Shown here piece after piece: positions 21,411-32,875 of a stretch of 64,000 nucleotides of DNA. Position 1 is the first letter of the stretch, and each line of letters begins with the position of its first letter. The notes under the pieces were generated by a model that was not told the DNA's origin, made no database searches, and saw only the letters and a program-made list of their open reading frames with translations. The stretch is from Cryptomeria japonica (lineage: Eukaryota > Streptophyta > Pinopsida > Cupressales > Cupressaceae). The position numbers and the translations under genes are program-made. Location of the stretch: contig NC_081408.1 of assembly GCF_030272615.1 (NCBI RefSeq), positions 67,311,546 to 67,375,545 of the forward strand, in the 5' to 3' direction.

Positions 21411-21610
21411 TTTTTGATCGATAAGAGGCCGAAGCCAAAAAATTTATTAATCATTATTAAAGTTTACATCACTCCACTTGTGCGGTAGTCGGTAGGAAAG
21501 AGTTGAGGTGAGAAAACCTTCGGCCTTGCCCGGGACCAGAGTCTAGAAAATTCTACAGCTATTACATATATAAATAGATTTTGAAAATTACAATAGCACC
21601 CCGGGCTAAG
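21411..21610 (-). mobile_element. 5'-truncated LINE 3' end
   Basis: On the minus strand the segment ends AATAAATTTTTTGGCTTCGGCC, then CTTATCGATC and an A-run (plus-strand T-run 21411-21417). That is a 3' untranslated region with polyadenylation-like AATAAA and a poly(A) tail, as in plant L1 LINEs. No coding part is left. The target duplication could not be defined in the TA-rich flank. Confidence 0.55.
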
Positions 21611-22920
21611 GGTGATCAGGTGGGAATATATTTTCTTTCCCTTACAAGCCTTTTTTAACATATTTCAATTATCACTGTTTTCCTTGTGCCTTGTATTGAG
21701 TTTGAGCTTTGATTATATATTGTCTATAGGCCTTTTTAGCACAGTTGCCTTCCTTTCTTTTGTTAAAGATGGCCTTGCTCCTCCTGCATGGTTAGTTTTC
21801 ATACCACTTGCCAAGACTATTAGTAAATTTTAATTTCCTATTTCAAATATTATACTTTATATTTCAGTCTAGGGTATTCCTCAGCCATTCATCCAATTGG
21901 AACTACCATTCCAAGATTTAAACATAGATGTAAATAGAAAATTATAAATAGAGTGTGTCAATTTCCTTCTTTAGTGTTTCTAAATCCTTAACCTCATTTA
22001 TCTACAAGTAAAAATTAGTCGATATGATATAATCATAGACAGAGTTCTTAGATGATTCCCTTTTGAACAATGGTCATCCATAGTTATGAATCACCTATTT
22101 ACTTCCTTTTGTTTTTGTATTAGGATGCTATCCCTGATAATGGATGATATCTAGGATACAATAATAAAAGGGGGTAAGGGGATTCTACCATGCCTGTATC
22201 CGTGTCCAGCTAACTCACTCAACCATGTAAAATTTATACTAAGATGGTAATAGAAATGGATGAGTGTCATGGCATAATTTATCTTTAATTCTCACCCAGA
22301 ATAATCTGCATGCATGCCACTTATTACCTGTAGTCTATAGAATGTTAGATAATCTTTCATGTATAGATAGCACAATAACAAGTGACATACAAGTATATTT
22401 TAACAACTAGTAGGACTAATAGAAGTTGCAATTGATACTCTTAGTTTATATAGGTCTACACATATAGATATTGAAGGCCTTCATTGTAGATTTAGTTAAC
22501 AGATCCTTCTCTGATTATGTATCCACCTATACGAGTATATACCTATATATGAGTATAACCTATTTCTTATACTCATATATATGAGTATATATTCATATAT
22601 ATGAATATTAAAACAATGTCAGAATATATGTAGGAATATATGAACATGAGCATTCAATAGTAACTAAAATGAAAGGTCTAAGCTACTCTCATGATGTGGA
22701 TATAAGTAAAACCATAAAATTAACAGTTAATTAATACTATTAATTTCATTTAAACCAGCTATGTTTTTTCCTTAAAATATGGTGAGATTATTATCTCTTT
22801 CGAAGTCTGTATTGATCATAAGGTAACATTGATCTTCTTAATATAGTAATAAGTTAGAATATCATACTAAGTCGTATATATGGTAACAAGGAAGGAAAAA
22901 AAATGTCACAACTTCTATCT
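21611..22920. other. Non-coding stretch
   Basis: No gene is supported. A 73-codon hydrophobic frame at 21612-21833 has no recognisable family. The stretch 22535-22612 contains overlapping palindromes of ACTCATATATATGAGT type. Confidence 0.5.
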
Positions 22921-22934
22921 AGGAACCGTAGCCT

Positions 22935-23118
22935 CCTTATTCCGAGATTGAAGGGGAAGAGATCACCTCTTCCCCCTCATCTAGTGCCAAGCCCTCTTCC
23001 TTTAAGAAGTCCTCAAACCAAGTAGTCTTTGGTGGGTTTCTCACATGAAATAAATGAAGCAGGAAATTAACATTCCTATTTACTGCAATAGTCCTCTCCC
23101 TAGTAAATGCTATTAGTT
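22935..23118 (-). pseudogene. Unidentified interrupted ORF, C-terminal part
   Basis: The minus-strand frame from about 23115 to TAA near 22937 contains RERTIAVNRNVNFLLHLFHV and ends in an acidic tail rich in Glu and Ser. Its continuation on the far side of the copia-type composite is 29731-30649. A possible duplicated site, TAGTT, is seen at 23114-23118 and 29734-29738. Any start codon within 23120-23185 would lie in the LTR and is not genuine. The protein family is not recognised. Confidence 0.5.
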
Positions 23119-25109
23119 TTGATACTAAATGTAAAGTACAGATGCCAATAGCTAATAAGATGAGAGGGGGGGGTGAATCATACACACTTAAACTTCCATA
23201 AAAACAATAGATTCAACCTCGGTAACTTATACTTTAGCAACTTAACCAAAAACTGCTAAACATGCAAACTTATGAACACATAATCATAATAACACTCATA
23301 ACACCAGATTTAATGTGGAAACCCAAATAGGGAAAAACCACTATGGGATGTTGGACCCACTAAGAAATATACTCTTCTAGAGTATGCTTGGTTAAAAGCA
23401 AATTCTGTTAAAGATTACAAACACATTGCTAGATGTGACCCAGTTAAGGGATTTCCCTCAGATCTGTTAGGATCTTCACTTTGTTAGAAGTGATCTTGTC
23501 AAAGGATTTCAAACACTCACTTAGAATGTTACCTTGCTAGAGGGTTTACAAATAAGACTATTAAGTCCACTTAGTTAAGAGATTTTCTATCATTTACAAA
23601 ATAACAGTAATAAAAATCTATTTGCAACTTCACATCTAAAATGCTAAAGCGGATTCTTATTTGCTCAAAACAATCTAGTCATAGGACTTATCTTGTCCCT
23701 TTGCTAGGATCTTTACTCTATTATTCAAACAGGTCTTCAAGATTTTGTGCTCGGTAATCACTATGTAGCATCCCTGTGCATACACTTGCTTGCATACATT
23801 GTTTATTAACAATTCCTTATTTATAAACAATTTCTAACCACTAAATCTCCTTGATCACATTTCCCATGATCAATCTTAGCCATCAGATCTTCAAACTTGA
23901 CTAGGTTCAATGTATCCTTCTGATCTGAAAATGTTTTACCTTACCTAGGGACTTGCATTCCCTTCTTGGAACCTGCATAAGGTTATTGCGGTTCAATCTG
24001 TGTTGTAGATCTTCTTGCCAATTTTCCTTTGCCATAGATCCTTAACGATCTTCATGTACTGCATACCAATCATTTATACATTTCTAGCTAATCATTGTCC
24101 TTCATTAAATAATGCTTTTATCCATCCCATGCACACTGTCATAACTCGGTTGCAACTCAGTAAATACTAAACTTTACTCTGTAGACATTTTCTATCACTT
24201 AGAATTTTACCTTAGAATGTTACCTTGCTAGAGGGCTTACAAATAAGACTGTTAAGTCCACTCAGTTAAGAGATTTCTATCACTTACAAAATAACAGTAA
24301 TAAAAATCTATTTGCAACTTCACATCTAAAATGCTAAAGCGGATTCTTATTTGTTCAAAATAATCTAGTCATAGGACTTATCTTGTCCCTTTGATGGGCT
24401 CTTTACTCTGTTATTCAAACAGGTCTTCAAGATTTTGTGCTCGGTAAACACTATGTAGCATCCCTGTGCATACACTTGCTTGCATACATTGTTTATTAAC
24501 AATTCCTTATTTATAAACAATTGCTAACCGCTAAATCTCCTTGATCACATTTCCCATGATCAATCTTAGCCATCAGATCTTCAAAATTGACCAGGTTCAA
24601 TGTATCCTTCCGATCTAAAAATGTTTTACCTTACCTAGGGACTTGCATTCCCTTCTTGGAACTGGCATAAGGTTATTGCAGTTCAATCTGCATTGTAGAT
24701 CTTCTTGCCAATTTTCCTTTTCCATAGATCCTTAACAATCTTCATGTACTGCATACCAATGATTTATACATTTCTAGCTAATCATTGTCCTTCATTAAAT
24801 AATGCTTTTATCCATCCCATGTGCACTATCATAACTCGGTTGCAACTCAGTAAATACTAAACTTTACTCGGTAGACATTTTGCCTTCATTAACCGATATC
24901 GATAACCTTAGGGTCTACCAACTAGGTTCTTTAGGGTTTATCGACTAGGTTCTTTCCTCGGTTGCATAGTATAGTATTAACCTTACAATTAACAACATAT
25001 GTAGGATATCAAAACAATCTATACATTGAATGATCTCATCATTGTCTAACTCGGTAACAGTTGCCCATCGAATACCTTATTCCTCCTCTTTATTTATCAC
25101 ATTCTTTCT
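23119..25109 (-). repeat. 3' LTR of minus copia element, with internal duplication
   Basis: Starts TGATACTAAATGTAAAG on the plus strand and matches 28319 onward. It is longer than the right LTR because about 691 bases are tandemly duplicated (23521-24211 and 24212-24880). It is cut at CATTCTTTCT where foreign plus-strand sequence begins. Confidence 0.82.
23521..24880. repeat. 691-bp tandem duplication inside the LTR
   Basis: TTAGAATGTTACCTTGCTAG begins both units (23521 and 24212). The units align to their ends with few differences, for example near TTGATGGGC and GGTAAACAC. The right LTR carries one unit only, so the duplication arose after insertion or in the left copy. Confidence 0.85.
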
Positions 25110-25113
25110 GTAG

Positions 25114-25830
25114 GATGTAATTCAAGTGGCTGTGGACACTCTTACCAGTTTGATACCCAGTATAAATCTTCCCAACACCAATTCATCACTAGCTAAACTA
25201 AATCTCCTATGTACAGTAGTGGATGATCAGGTGCAGAGCCTAGAAGAGGTAGCAGAGGCTAATGTCAAGAAGGAGCATCAAAAGGCTCTTAATATAGCTC
25301 TGGTGAAGAAGTTGAATGAGCTCCGGTTTGAACTAAAGAAAGAACAAAAGGATATAAGGGATGCTCTGGATGAGGGGAATCTTCTACTCAGCAAGATCTG
25401 CCAACCCCATCTGTTCTATGATGATGTGCTAGCTCAGAAGCAAAAGCTTCAAATGGACTTGTAGTCCTACATGAGCACATTAAAGCCACCTTATGATTCC
25501 TTTACAACTTATAGGCAAACCATTCACTGGTTTCACATCCAGGCAGCAAAAATGGACTAAGAGATTAGCACATGGTCTAGAGATTTGAAGGAGCTACAAC
25601 TGGTTCTACTCCCATGATTGCAAATTCTTCAGAAGTGCTATCTGAACCTGGATGCCTTAACAGTTACACAGGAGATGAGCACAATTGATGCCATGGAAGA
25701 ATAGGTCTCCCAGATGCATACACAGCAAGAAGTAGCCACCTCCCTACTTGAGTCCTGGTCTTTGTCGATGAAACAATTATTGCAGGACTTTAAATCTATT
25801 TTTGACAAGTATCATTCCTTATTGTCATAA
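25114..25830 (+). pseudogene. C-terminal part of a second-ORF-like gene (plus fragment)
   Basis: One frame is coding-like from 25114 to TAA 25828-25830, with four internal stops that look like decayed CAG, CAA or CGA codons. The open 25126-25464 part is helical and Glu/Lys/Leu-rich, suggesting a coiled coil. It ends just before a SIRE-type polypurine tract and LTR, the same position as the second ORF at 14638-18045. No enzyme motif is visible. The 5' part of this gene is missing. Confidence 0.5.
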
Positions 25831-26131
25831 ACTTTTATTATTTTAATATCAAATGAAAACAGGGTTGTTCAGCTATACTTTGTCATTATTGGCAAAGGGG
25901 GAGAAGAATTCTATTTGGGAGAAGTATCTGGTAATCAAAATATTGATTATATGCTCTAAATATCTCAATGTGTATGCTCTTTATGCAAAATTGTTATACA
26001 TTGTATTGCTAAAGGGATAGTGTATATGCTTAGGGGGAGCAATTTTGCTAATGGCATGATTTTGTTGTAAAACACTTAGATGTCAAAATTTTATTTTTCT
26101 AAGTGTTGCCATCAATGCCAAAGGGGGATAT

Positions 26132-27247
26132 TGTTGGCATTTTTTATGTTTATGTTGTGATTGTCATTGATGGACACACACTTGCATTGAGATCCTCTTT
26201 ATATGTATGAGTTAGAGCACAACCGGTATTTGTTCCAACTGGTATGTTGTATTTTAGTATTTAGACTATTGATTTTTTGCAGAATGTGTTTCCCGGTCTG
26301 AAGTGGCATGTTGACCCCAAGCGGTATGAGGGATTAAAGTGGCATAAAACATTTTTACCACTCTTCATTTTTGTCAAACCGGCAACCCGCATTTTGTATG
26401 AACTAGTAATACTCTGTGATGAGTTACCAACCGGCATTTTGTGATGAGTTACCATCCACCGATTGTTTGCTGGTGCTGACACATTAATGGTGCTTTTTGT
26501 GTCGTGGTACCAAGTATGTCTAGGTTCATTGAACCTACAAAATTGTAATGTATTCCTATTGAACCGACATGAAATCAGATTCCTTTATAAGAACATCATG
26601 TCTAGGGTTTTAGGTTGTTGATGTGGTCATAGAAAAAGTTTATGTTGTTGCTAGGGTTTTATGTGGTTGAGGAGTTGGAAAGAATATGAATGCATAAAAG
26701 ACTGAAGTAATGTTGGACTACATTAAGAATGAGCTATCAAGGATCTAACCAAGCAGTCTGTGCTACTAGCTAGATCAAACACTTGTTGATTACTGACATC
26801 TTTGACAAGTCTGTAGCCCTTAACCAGGTAGGCCCAAAAGCCTTTTGTAAATCCTCTAACAAGGTGGTTCACATCTATGGATCTAAAATCCTCTAGCAAG
26901 GTAGTTTTTAATTAGACTTATCTCCTAACAAAGATTGAGATTCCTAACAGGATCTATTCTAGTAAAGAACATTGTAAGACCTTAACCGGTTTGGTTCCTA
27001 TTCTGCAGATAGTTACTTGTGAGTTCTATCTCACCATGGTTTTTACCATTTGGGTTACCACATCAAAATATCTTGTGTTATGGTGTCTGTGCTTCTATGG
27101 GTGAATGCATTATTAGCTATTTGGTTTGCATGTTTGTTAATCGGTTTGTCTGGTAAACTATTTTACCAGTTTACCATTAGTCTTGCAAAGTGCTTAAGTG
27201 CAAATATTTTTGGCATACTAATTCACCCCCCCTCTTAGTATTCATCA
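26132..27247 (+). repeat. 3' LTR of plus SIRE-like fragment
   Basis: TGTTGGCATT at 26132 follows the AAAGGGGGATAT polypurine tract (26120-26131). The end is ATTCATCA at 27247, after ATTCACCCCCCC at about 27221. The 5' LTR is absent. Confidence 0.8.
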
Positions 27248-28244
27248 GACATGTCTTTCTATCTCTCCTTCTGAAGTCTTGATTTCCTCTGTATTGGTTA
27301 TCTTTCTACCTGTTATCTCGATATTCTCTCTTTTCACTAGATTCTTTGTCAAGGAAGTTAGAAGCCATATGTCCTATTTTATCACAATTGAAACATTTTA
27401 AAGGTATCTTTCCTTTATACTTACCTTTTCCTCTTAGTAACCTTCTAGCTAATAATGCTTGAAATTCTTCTTGCTTCTTGATTTCCTCATACAGTTTGTG
27501 TACTTTTTCCATGTTCTTGCAAAATCTTTCACTTGGTCCACTATGATCCTCTTTAGAGTACTTACTCATTCTATCATTGTAATCATCAGATTCACCAATA
27601 TGAAAAGAACTGAATACATATTCTACTTTATTTATCGAAGGCCCACTGTTATCAAAATTACTTAACTCAAATGCATGTAGCTTACCAATAGCAACATCCA
27701 AAGAAACTGGCATGTTAGGTATAGACCTCAATTCATTGATTGCAGAGACTTGAATAGCATAAGCTGGTAGAAGGTTTCTCAACAACTTACTTGTTATATC
27801 CTTTTCTTCAATAGTTCCACTTGCTCCTTTAATTTGATTGACAATCTCCTTTAGTCTTGTACTGTATTGGGTTATGTTCTCACCTTCATTCATCCTCATG
27901 GATTCAAGTTGTCCTCTTAGACTATCTACTTTTTCTCTTTGAACATGTTCATCACCTCCATATATAGATATGAGCTTAGTCCACATTGTTGTTGCATCAT
28001 TACAGCCTTCTAGATCATTAAACTCTAAGTCAGTCAATGCTGATGTTATTTCAATCATAGCTTGAATATGTTCTTTCTTTGCCTTAATCTCTTCCAAGGT
28101 CATGGGGTTGGTGCTCAGTGCAATGTAATCATTCTGTAGATAATATGTTGCATATTCTCCAATTCCTAATAAATGCAGCTTCATCCTTTTCTGCCATGTG
28201 GAGAAACTTGACTTGTTCAACTTCGGTGCCTCCCTTTTATACAT
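27248..28244 (-). pseudogene. Copia gag (UBN2 type), truncated
   Basis: The minus-strand frame is open for 312 codons from 28244 and coding-like to 27248, where foreign sequence starts. It has the copia gag N-terminus (STWQKRMKLHLLGIGEYA), a TMWTKLISIYGG segment, the central UBN2 helix set (about residues 60-190) and a zinc knuckle, CFNCDKIGHMASNF, near 283-296. The last zinc ligand Cys is Phe. Protease and pol are missing. It lies just inside the right LTR and primer-binding site. Confidence 0.85.
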
Positions 28245-28290
28245 CTTCGGATCTTTGCCTCAAGTACCTTTAAACTTTTTCTTTCGGAGT

Positions 28291-28310
28291 CCAAAGCTCT
28301 GATACCAATT
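28291..28310 (-). other. Primer-binding site of minus copia element
   Basis: On the minus strand TTGGTATCAGAGCTTTGG lies inside the right LTR. It is an exact TGGTATCAGAGC site for initiator-methionine tRNA and fixes the right LTR as the 5' LTR. Confidence 0.88.
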
Positions 28311-28318
28311 TTTATTTT

Positions 28319-29730
28319 TGATACTAAATGTAAAGTACAGATGCCAATAGCTAATAAGATGACAGGGAGGGGGGTGAATCATACAAACTTAAACTTCCAT
28401 AAAATCAATAGATTCAACCTTGATAACTTATACTTCAACAACTTAACCAAAAATTGCTAAACATGCAAACTTATGAACACATAATCATAATAACACTCAT
28501 AAAACCAAATTTAACGTGGAAACCCAAATAGGGAAAAACCACTATGGGATTTTAGACCCACTAAGAAATATACTCTTCTAGAGTATGCTCGGTTAAAAGC
28601 AAATCCTATTAAAGATTACAAACACATTGCTAGATGTGACCCGGTTAAGGGATTTCCCTTAGATCTATTAGGATCTTCACTTCTTTAGAAGTGACCTTGT
28701 CAAAGGATTTCAAACACTCACTTAGAATGTTACCTTGCTAGAGGGTTTACAAATAAGACTGTTAAGTCCACTTGGTTAAGAGATTTTCTTTCACTTACAA
28801 AATAACAGTTATAAAAATCTATCTGCACCTTCACATCTAAAATGCTAAAGTAGATTCTTATTTGCTCAAAAAAATCTAGTCATAGGACTTATCTTGTCCT
28901 CTGCTGGGCTCTCTACTTTGTTATTCAAATAGGTCTTCAATCTTTTATGCTCGGTAATCACTATGTAGCATCCCTGTGCATACACTTGCCCGCATACATT
29001 GTTTATTAACAATTCCTTATTTATAAATAATTGCTAACTGCTAAATCTCCTTGATCACATTTCCCATGATCAATCTTAGCCATTAGATCTTCAAACTTGA
29101 CCAGGTTCAATGTATCCTTCTGATCTGAAAATGTTTTACCTTAGCTAGGGACTTGCATTCCCTTCTTGGAACTTGCATAGGGTTATTGTGGTTCAATCTG
29201 CGTTGTAGATCTTCCTGCCGATTTTCCTTTGCCATAGATCCTTGACAATCTTCATGAATGGCATACCAATCATTTATACATTTCCAGCTAATCATTGTCC
29301 TTCATTAAATAATTCTTTTATCCATCCCATGTGCACTGTCATAACTTGATTGCAACTCAGTAAATACTAAACTTTACTCGGTAGACATTTTTCCTTCATT
29401 AACCGATATCGATAAACTTAGGGTCTACCGACTAGGTTCTTTAGGGTTTATCGACTAGATTCTTTCTTCGGTTGCATAGTATAGTATTAACCTTACAATC
29501 AACAACATATGTAGGATATCAAAACAATATATACATCATGATCTCATCATTGTCTAACTCGGTAATAGTTGCCCATTGAATACCTTATTCCTCCTCTTTA
29601 TTTATCACATTCTTTCTATGTCTTTTACTGACATCTTAATTCTCTTCTAATCAATATTCTCAAGATATGGCAACATAATACTGAATCAGATAATCAATTT
29701 CTTGACATCAATGACAAAATAATGTTATAA
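28319..29730 (-). repeat. 5' LTR of minus copia element
   Basis: Starts TGATACTAAATG on the plus strand. The right edge near AATGTTATAA resembles a decayed AATGCCAACA, the complement of the usual TGTTGGCATT. It carries one copy of the 691-bp unit duplicated in the left LTR. Confidence 0.75.
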
Positions 29731-30649
29731 AGATAGTTATCATCCTTCTTTAGTTATATCAATAATCTTCAACAACCTTCTCAATATCCTAATTGAATAT
29801 CAGCAATCTTTCTTACTGTAATGCCAACAAATGCTTCCTCATCCATAGTGATAATGGGGTATCTAGGCACCAGCCTGTTGTTTCTTATAAAAACATCATA
29901 TTCTCTTGGCCTCGGTATGGGGTAGTCATTGTCAATATTGACAAGAACCCTCTCCTTTTCACCCAAGGTCGAGGCTATGAAGACCTCTTTGCATAAAGCT
30001 TCTATGTCCTCTTTGTTCTTGTTGGAGATCACCGCAATAGCCAACAACATGGCTGCCACATTGGAGTTTGCCATAGTTTGGTCAATATTTGTGAGATAGT
30101 CTGGGCTGAGGATGTTCTCTACAACATCTAGTCCTAACATCTAGTACTAAGGCATGAGGAAAGTGAATAATCTGTTTGAGGCGATCCCTGGTGATAACCC
30201 CATCGAAGGCCATTTGCCTCTTTGAGCTACTCAGTTTGATAGGCATATCCATTTCTAGTTTTAACTTAGGTCCAGGAGGTATCAATGACATAGAACTATA
30301 CATACCTAAATTGGTCTTAAAGCTTCTTAACTTTATCATGAAGGCTTGGCTTAATAGTTTCTCTCAATAATTATTTTAATGACTGAAATTGCACATCCTC
30401 TCTTAAATCTTGCATACTTTCATCCCCTTTGGACATTTCTATTTAATTTAGTATGATTGCCAAATCTTCAGATGATGATCTGTCTGTGAAGATATAATTT
30501 TGAGTTACCTTACTCATATTTTGGCTAATGATCTTTCGAGTTTCCGACTAAGACAACCAACAAATGCCCTGTTCATCAGGAATCTAACCTACTATAATGG
30601 CCCAAATCTCTCTGAGATCAGATGTGTGATGATTATCGGGCACTTTGAT
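29731..30649 (-). pseudogene. Unidentified interrupted ORF, main part
   Basis: Coding-like sequence runs on the minus strand from 30649 to about 29731. Three stretches in two frames contain few stops: one upstream of 30340, one at 30339-30140 (LIPPGPKLKLEMDMPIKLSS) and one at 30140-29781 (NSNVAAMLLAIAVISNKNKE, DNDYPIPRPREYDVFIRNN). Together with 22935-23118 about 360 codons remain; the N-terminus is lost at the palindrome at 30650. Composition is globular and mostly helical, with no enzymatic motif. It is not a known LTR or LINE protein to me. A captured viral structural gene or a plant gene fragment are both possible; neither is shown. Confidence 0.5.
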
Positions 30650-30822
30650 TAAGATTCTTGATTTTCATATGGTTATATATATTTAAATTTGAGTATACCC
30701 ATCATAAGGAGCTAATGATTATCCAAAACCAAGTCCTTAAATGTAAAGAATAAATATTTTATCATGTAATAAGTGATGTATAAAAATATGTATAAATATA
30801 TGAGATAACTTATACATATATA

Positions 30823-30876
<54 letters not shown>

Positions 30877-31043
30877 TGTATAAGTTATCTCATATATTTA
30901 TACATATTTTTATACATCAATTATTACATGATAAAATATTTATTCTTTACATTTAAGGACTTGGTTTTGGATAATCATTAGCTCCTTATGATGGGTATAC
31001 TCAAATTTAAATATATATAACCATATGAAAATCAAGAATCTTA
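30650..31043. repeat. 394-bp near-perfect palindrome with (TA)n core
   Basis: The left arm begins TAAGATTCTTGATTTTCATA at 30650 and the right arm ends in its complement at 31043. Comparing the arms outside the TA core (about 30822-30875) I found one substitution (AAGTGAT versus AATTGAT). Such arms can form a cruciform. It abuts the next, larger palindrome without spacer. Confidence 0.92.
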
Positions 31044-32875
31044 TGGGACTCAACAATAATCATTAATGCCCTTAGAAAAGGGGCAATGCCTGATTGGAAG
31101 CTAAATGCTTCCCTAAATAAGATACTGACGGACATCAAAACATTTGACAAGGCTATCTATAACCACATCTACAGAGAGGGCAACAAAAGGGCCGACTACC
31201 TAGCTAACATGGGGGTTGATGGTAAAATAGTGATCCATGTGGCCCTTGGCATCTATCCTTAACAAAATTTTTAAATGACACACAACCTATAAAAAGAAGA
31301 GAATTTACACAGATTTATTCACAAATAGACCAAACACATCATCCCATTATATACATAGAGATTACCTTAGTCCAATATTAGGGGTAGGGGATGAGGATTA
31401 TATATCTAACACAACCTTTTACACTTGTTGTTTAGATCATTCTATATATATAAACCATTTATAGTCACTCATAGAATTACATATATACATATATATATAC
31501 ATAAGATTTTGGATATATATATGCATATATATACTGATTAGATGAGTTTATTGACTTACTACTACCATTAAACTCTGTTATAAAATATGCAGTGCACTAA
31601 TCTGCATGTGAAATTTAATTTATTATTTATCATATATATAAATATACATGATATATTGGATACATATATATAAATATATATACAGACATATATACATACA
31701 ATCTATACATATATATATATGATATATTTATATATATAATACATATATATATATATATATATTTTATATATATATATATATTTTATATATATATAAATAT
31801 ACTAAATATTGGACATATATATGTATATATATACATATACATGTAGATATATATATATACATATAGATATACATATATATGTGTATACATACATATATAT
31901 GTATATATATGTATATATATACATATATATATACATATATATGTATATATATACATATACATGTAGATATATATATACATATAGATATACATATATATGT
32001 GTATACATACATATATACATACATATATATGTGTATATATACATATATATGTATGTATACACATATATATGTATATATATATGTATGTATACACATATAT
32101 ATGTATATCTATATGTATGTATATACATATATATGTATATGTATGTATATACATATATATGTATATGTATATGTGTCCAATATTTAGTATATTTATATAT
32201 ATATCATATATGTATATGTATAGATTGTATGTATATATGTCTGTATATATATTTATATATATGTATCCAATATATCATGTATATTTATATATATGATAAA
32301 TAATAAATTAAATTTCACATGCAGATTAGTGCATTGCATATTTTATAAGAGAGTTTAATGGTAGTGGTAAGTCAATAAACTCATCTAATCAGTATATATA
32401 TGCATATATATATACAAAAGCTTATGTATATATATATGTAATTATATGAGTGACTATAAATGGTTTATATATATAGAATGATCTAAACAACAAGTGTAAA
32501 AGGTTGTGTTAGATATATAATCCTCATCCCCTACCCCTAATATTGGACTAAGGTAATCTCTATGTATATAATGGGATGATGTGTTTGGTCTATTTGTGGA
32601 TAAATCTATGTAAATTCTCTTATTTTTATAGGTTGTGTGTCATTTTAAAATTTTGTTAAGGATAGATGCCAAGGGCCACATGGATCACTATTTTACCATC
32701 AACCCCCATGTTAGCTAGGTAGTTGGCCCTTTTGTTGCCCTCTCTGTAGATGTGGTTATAGATAGCCCTGTCAAATTTTTTGATGTCCGTCAGTATCTCA
32801 TTTAGGGAAGCATTTAGCTTCCAATTAGGCATTGCCCCTTTTCTAAGAGAATTAATGATTATTGTTGAGTCCCAT
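31044..32875. repeat. 1.8-kb palindrome with inverted LINE 3' end
   Basis: The left arm starts TGGGACTCAACAATAATC at 31044; the right arm ends with its complement at 32875. Arms stay recognisably complementary inward to about 31815 and 32175, with scattered substitutions and small indels. They enclose TA/CATATG-rich DNA. Each arm holds the last 70 or so codons of a LINE RNase H domain and its 3' untranslated region, in opposite directions. Arm divergence argues against a simple sequencing-hairpin artefact. Confidence 0.9.
31730..32180. repeat. TA-rich ACATATATATGTAT low-complexity core
   Basis: Short self-complementary units (ACATATATATGTAT, ATGTATACATAC) are repeated through the palindrome centre. 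They produce Tyr-Ile repeats in all frames, which are not proteins. Confidence 0.9.

Larger units (their letters stand above)
23119..29730 (-). mobile_element. Composite of two copia-type elements, head to head
   Basis: Outer LTRs (23119-25109 and 28319-29730) and gag (27248-28244) belong to a minus-strand copia element. Between gag and the left LTR lies a plus-strand piece (25110-27247): the end of a second-ORF-like gene and a complete 3' LTR of another SIRE-like element. The minus element has no pol and its left LTR lacks about 120 bases at the inner edge. This fits insertion of the plus element followed by a deletion, or template switching; the sequence alone does not decide. Confidence 0.7.

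Noticed and set aside
21612-21833. 73-codon hydrophobic ORF
   Set aside because: T-rich DNA yields hydrophobic codons; no motif or homologous context.
23119-23185. Start of an 82-codon minus ORF within the LTR
   Set aside because: The first codons lie inside the copia LTR; only the part left of 23119 belongs to the older host ORF.
31764-32303. Overlapping Tyr-Ile-rich ORFs in several frames
   Set aside because: They arise from ACATATATATGTAT low-complexity DNA in the palindrome core.
30650-32875. Palindromes as sequencing or assembly artefacts
   Set aside because: Cannot be excluded for the near-perfect one, but the large palindrome has diverged arms with indels, which a library hairpin would not produce; kept as a finding with a read-level check.
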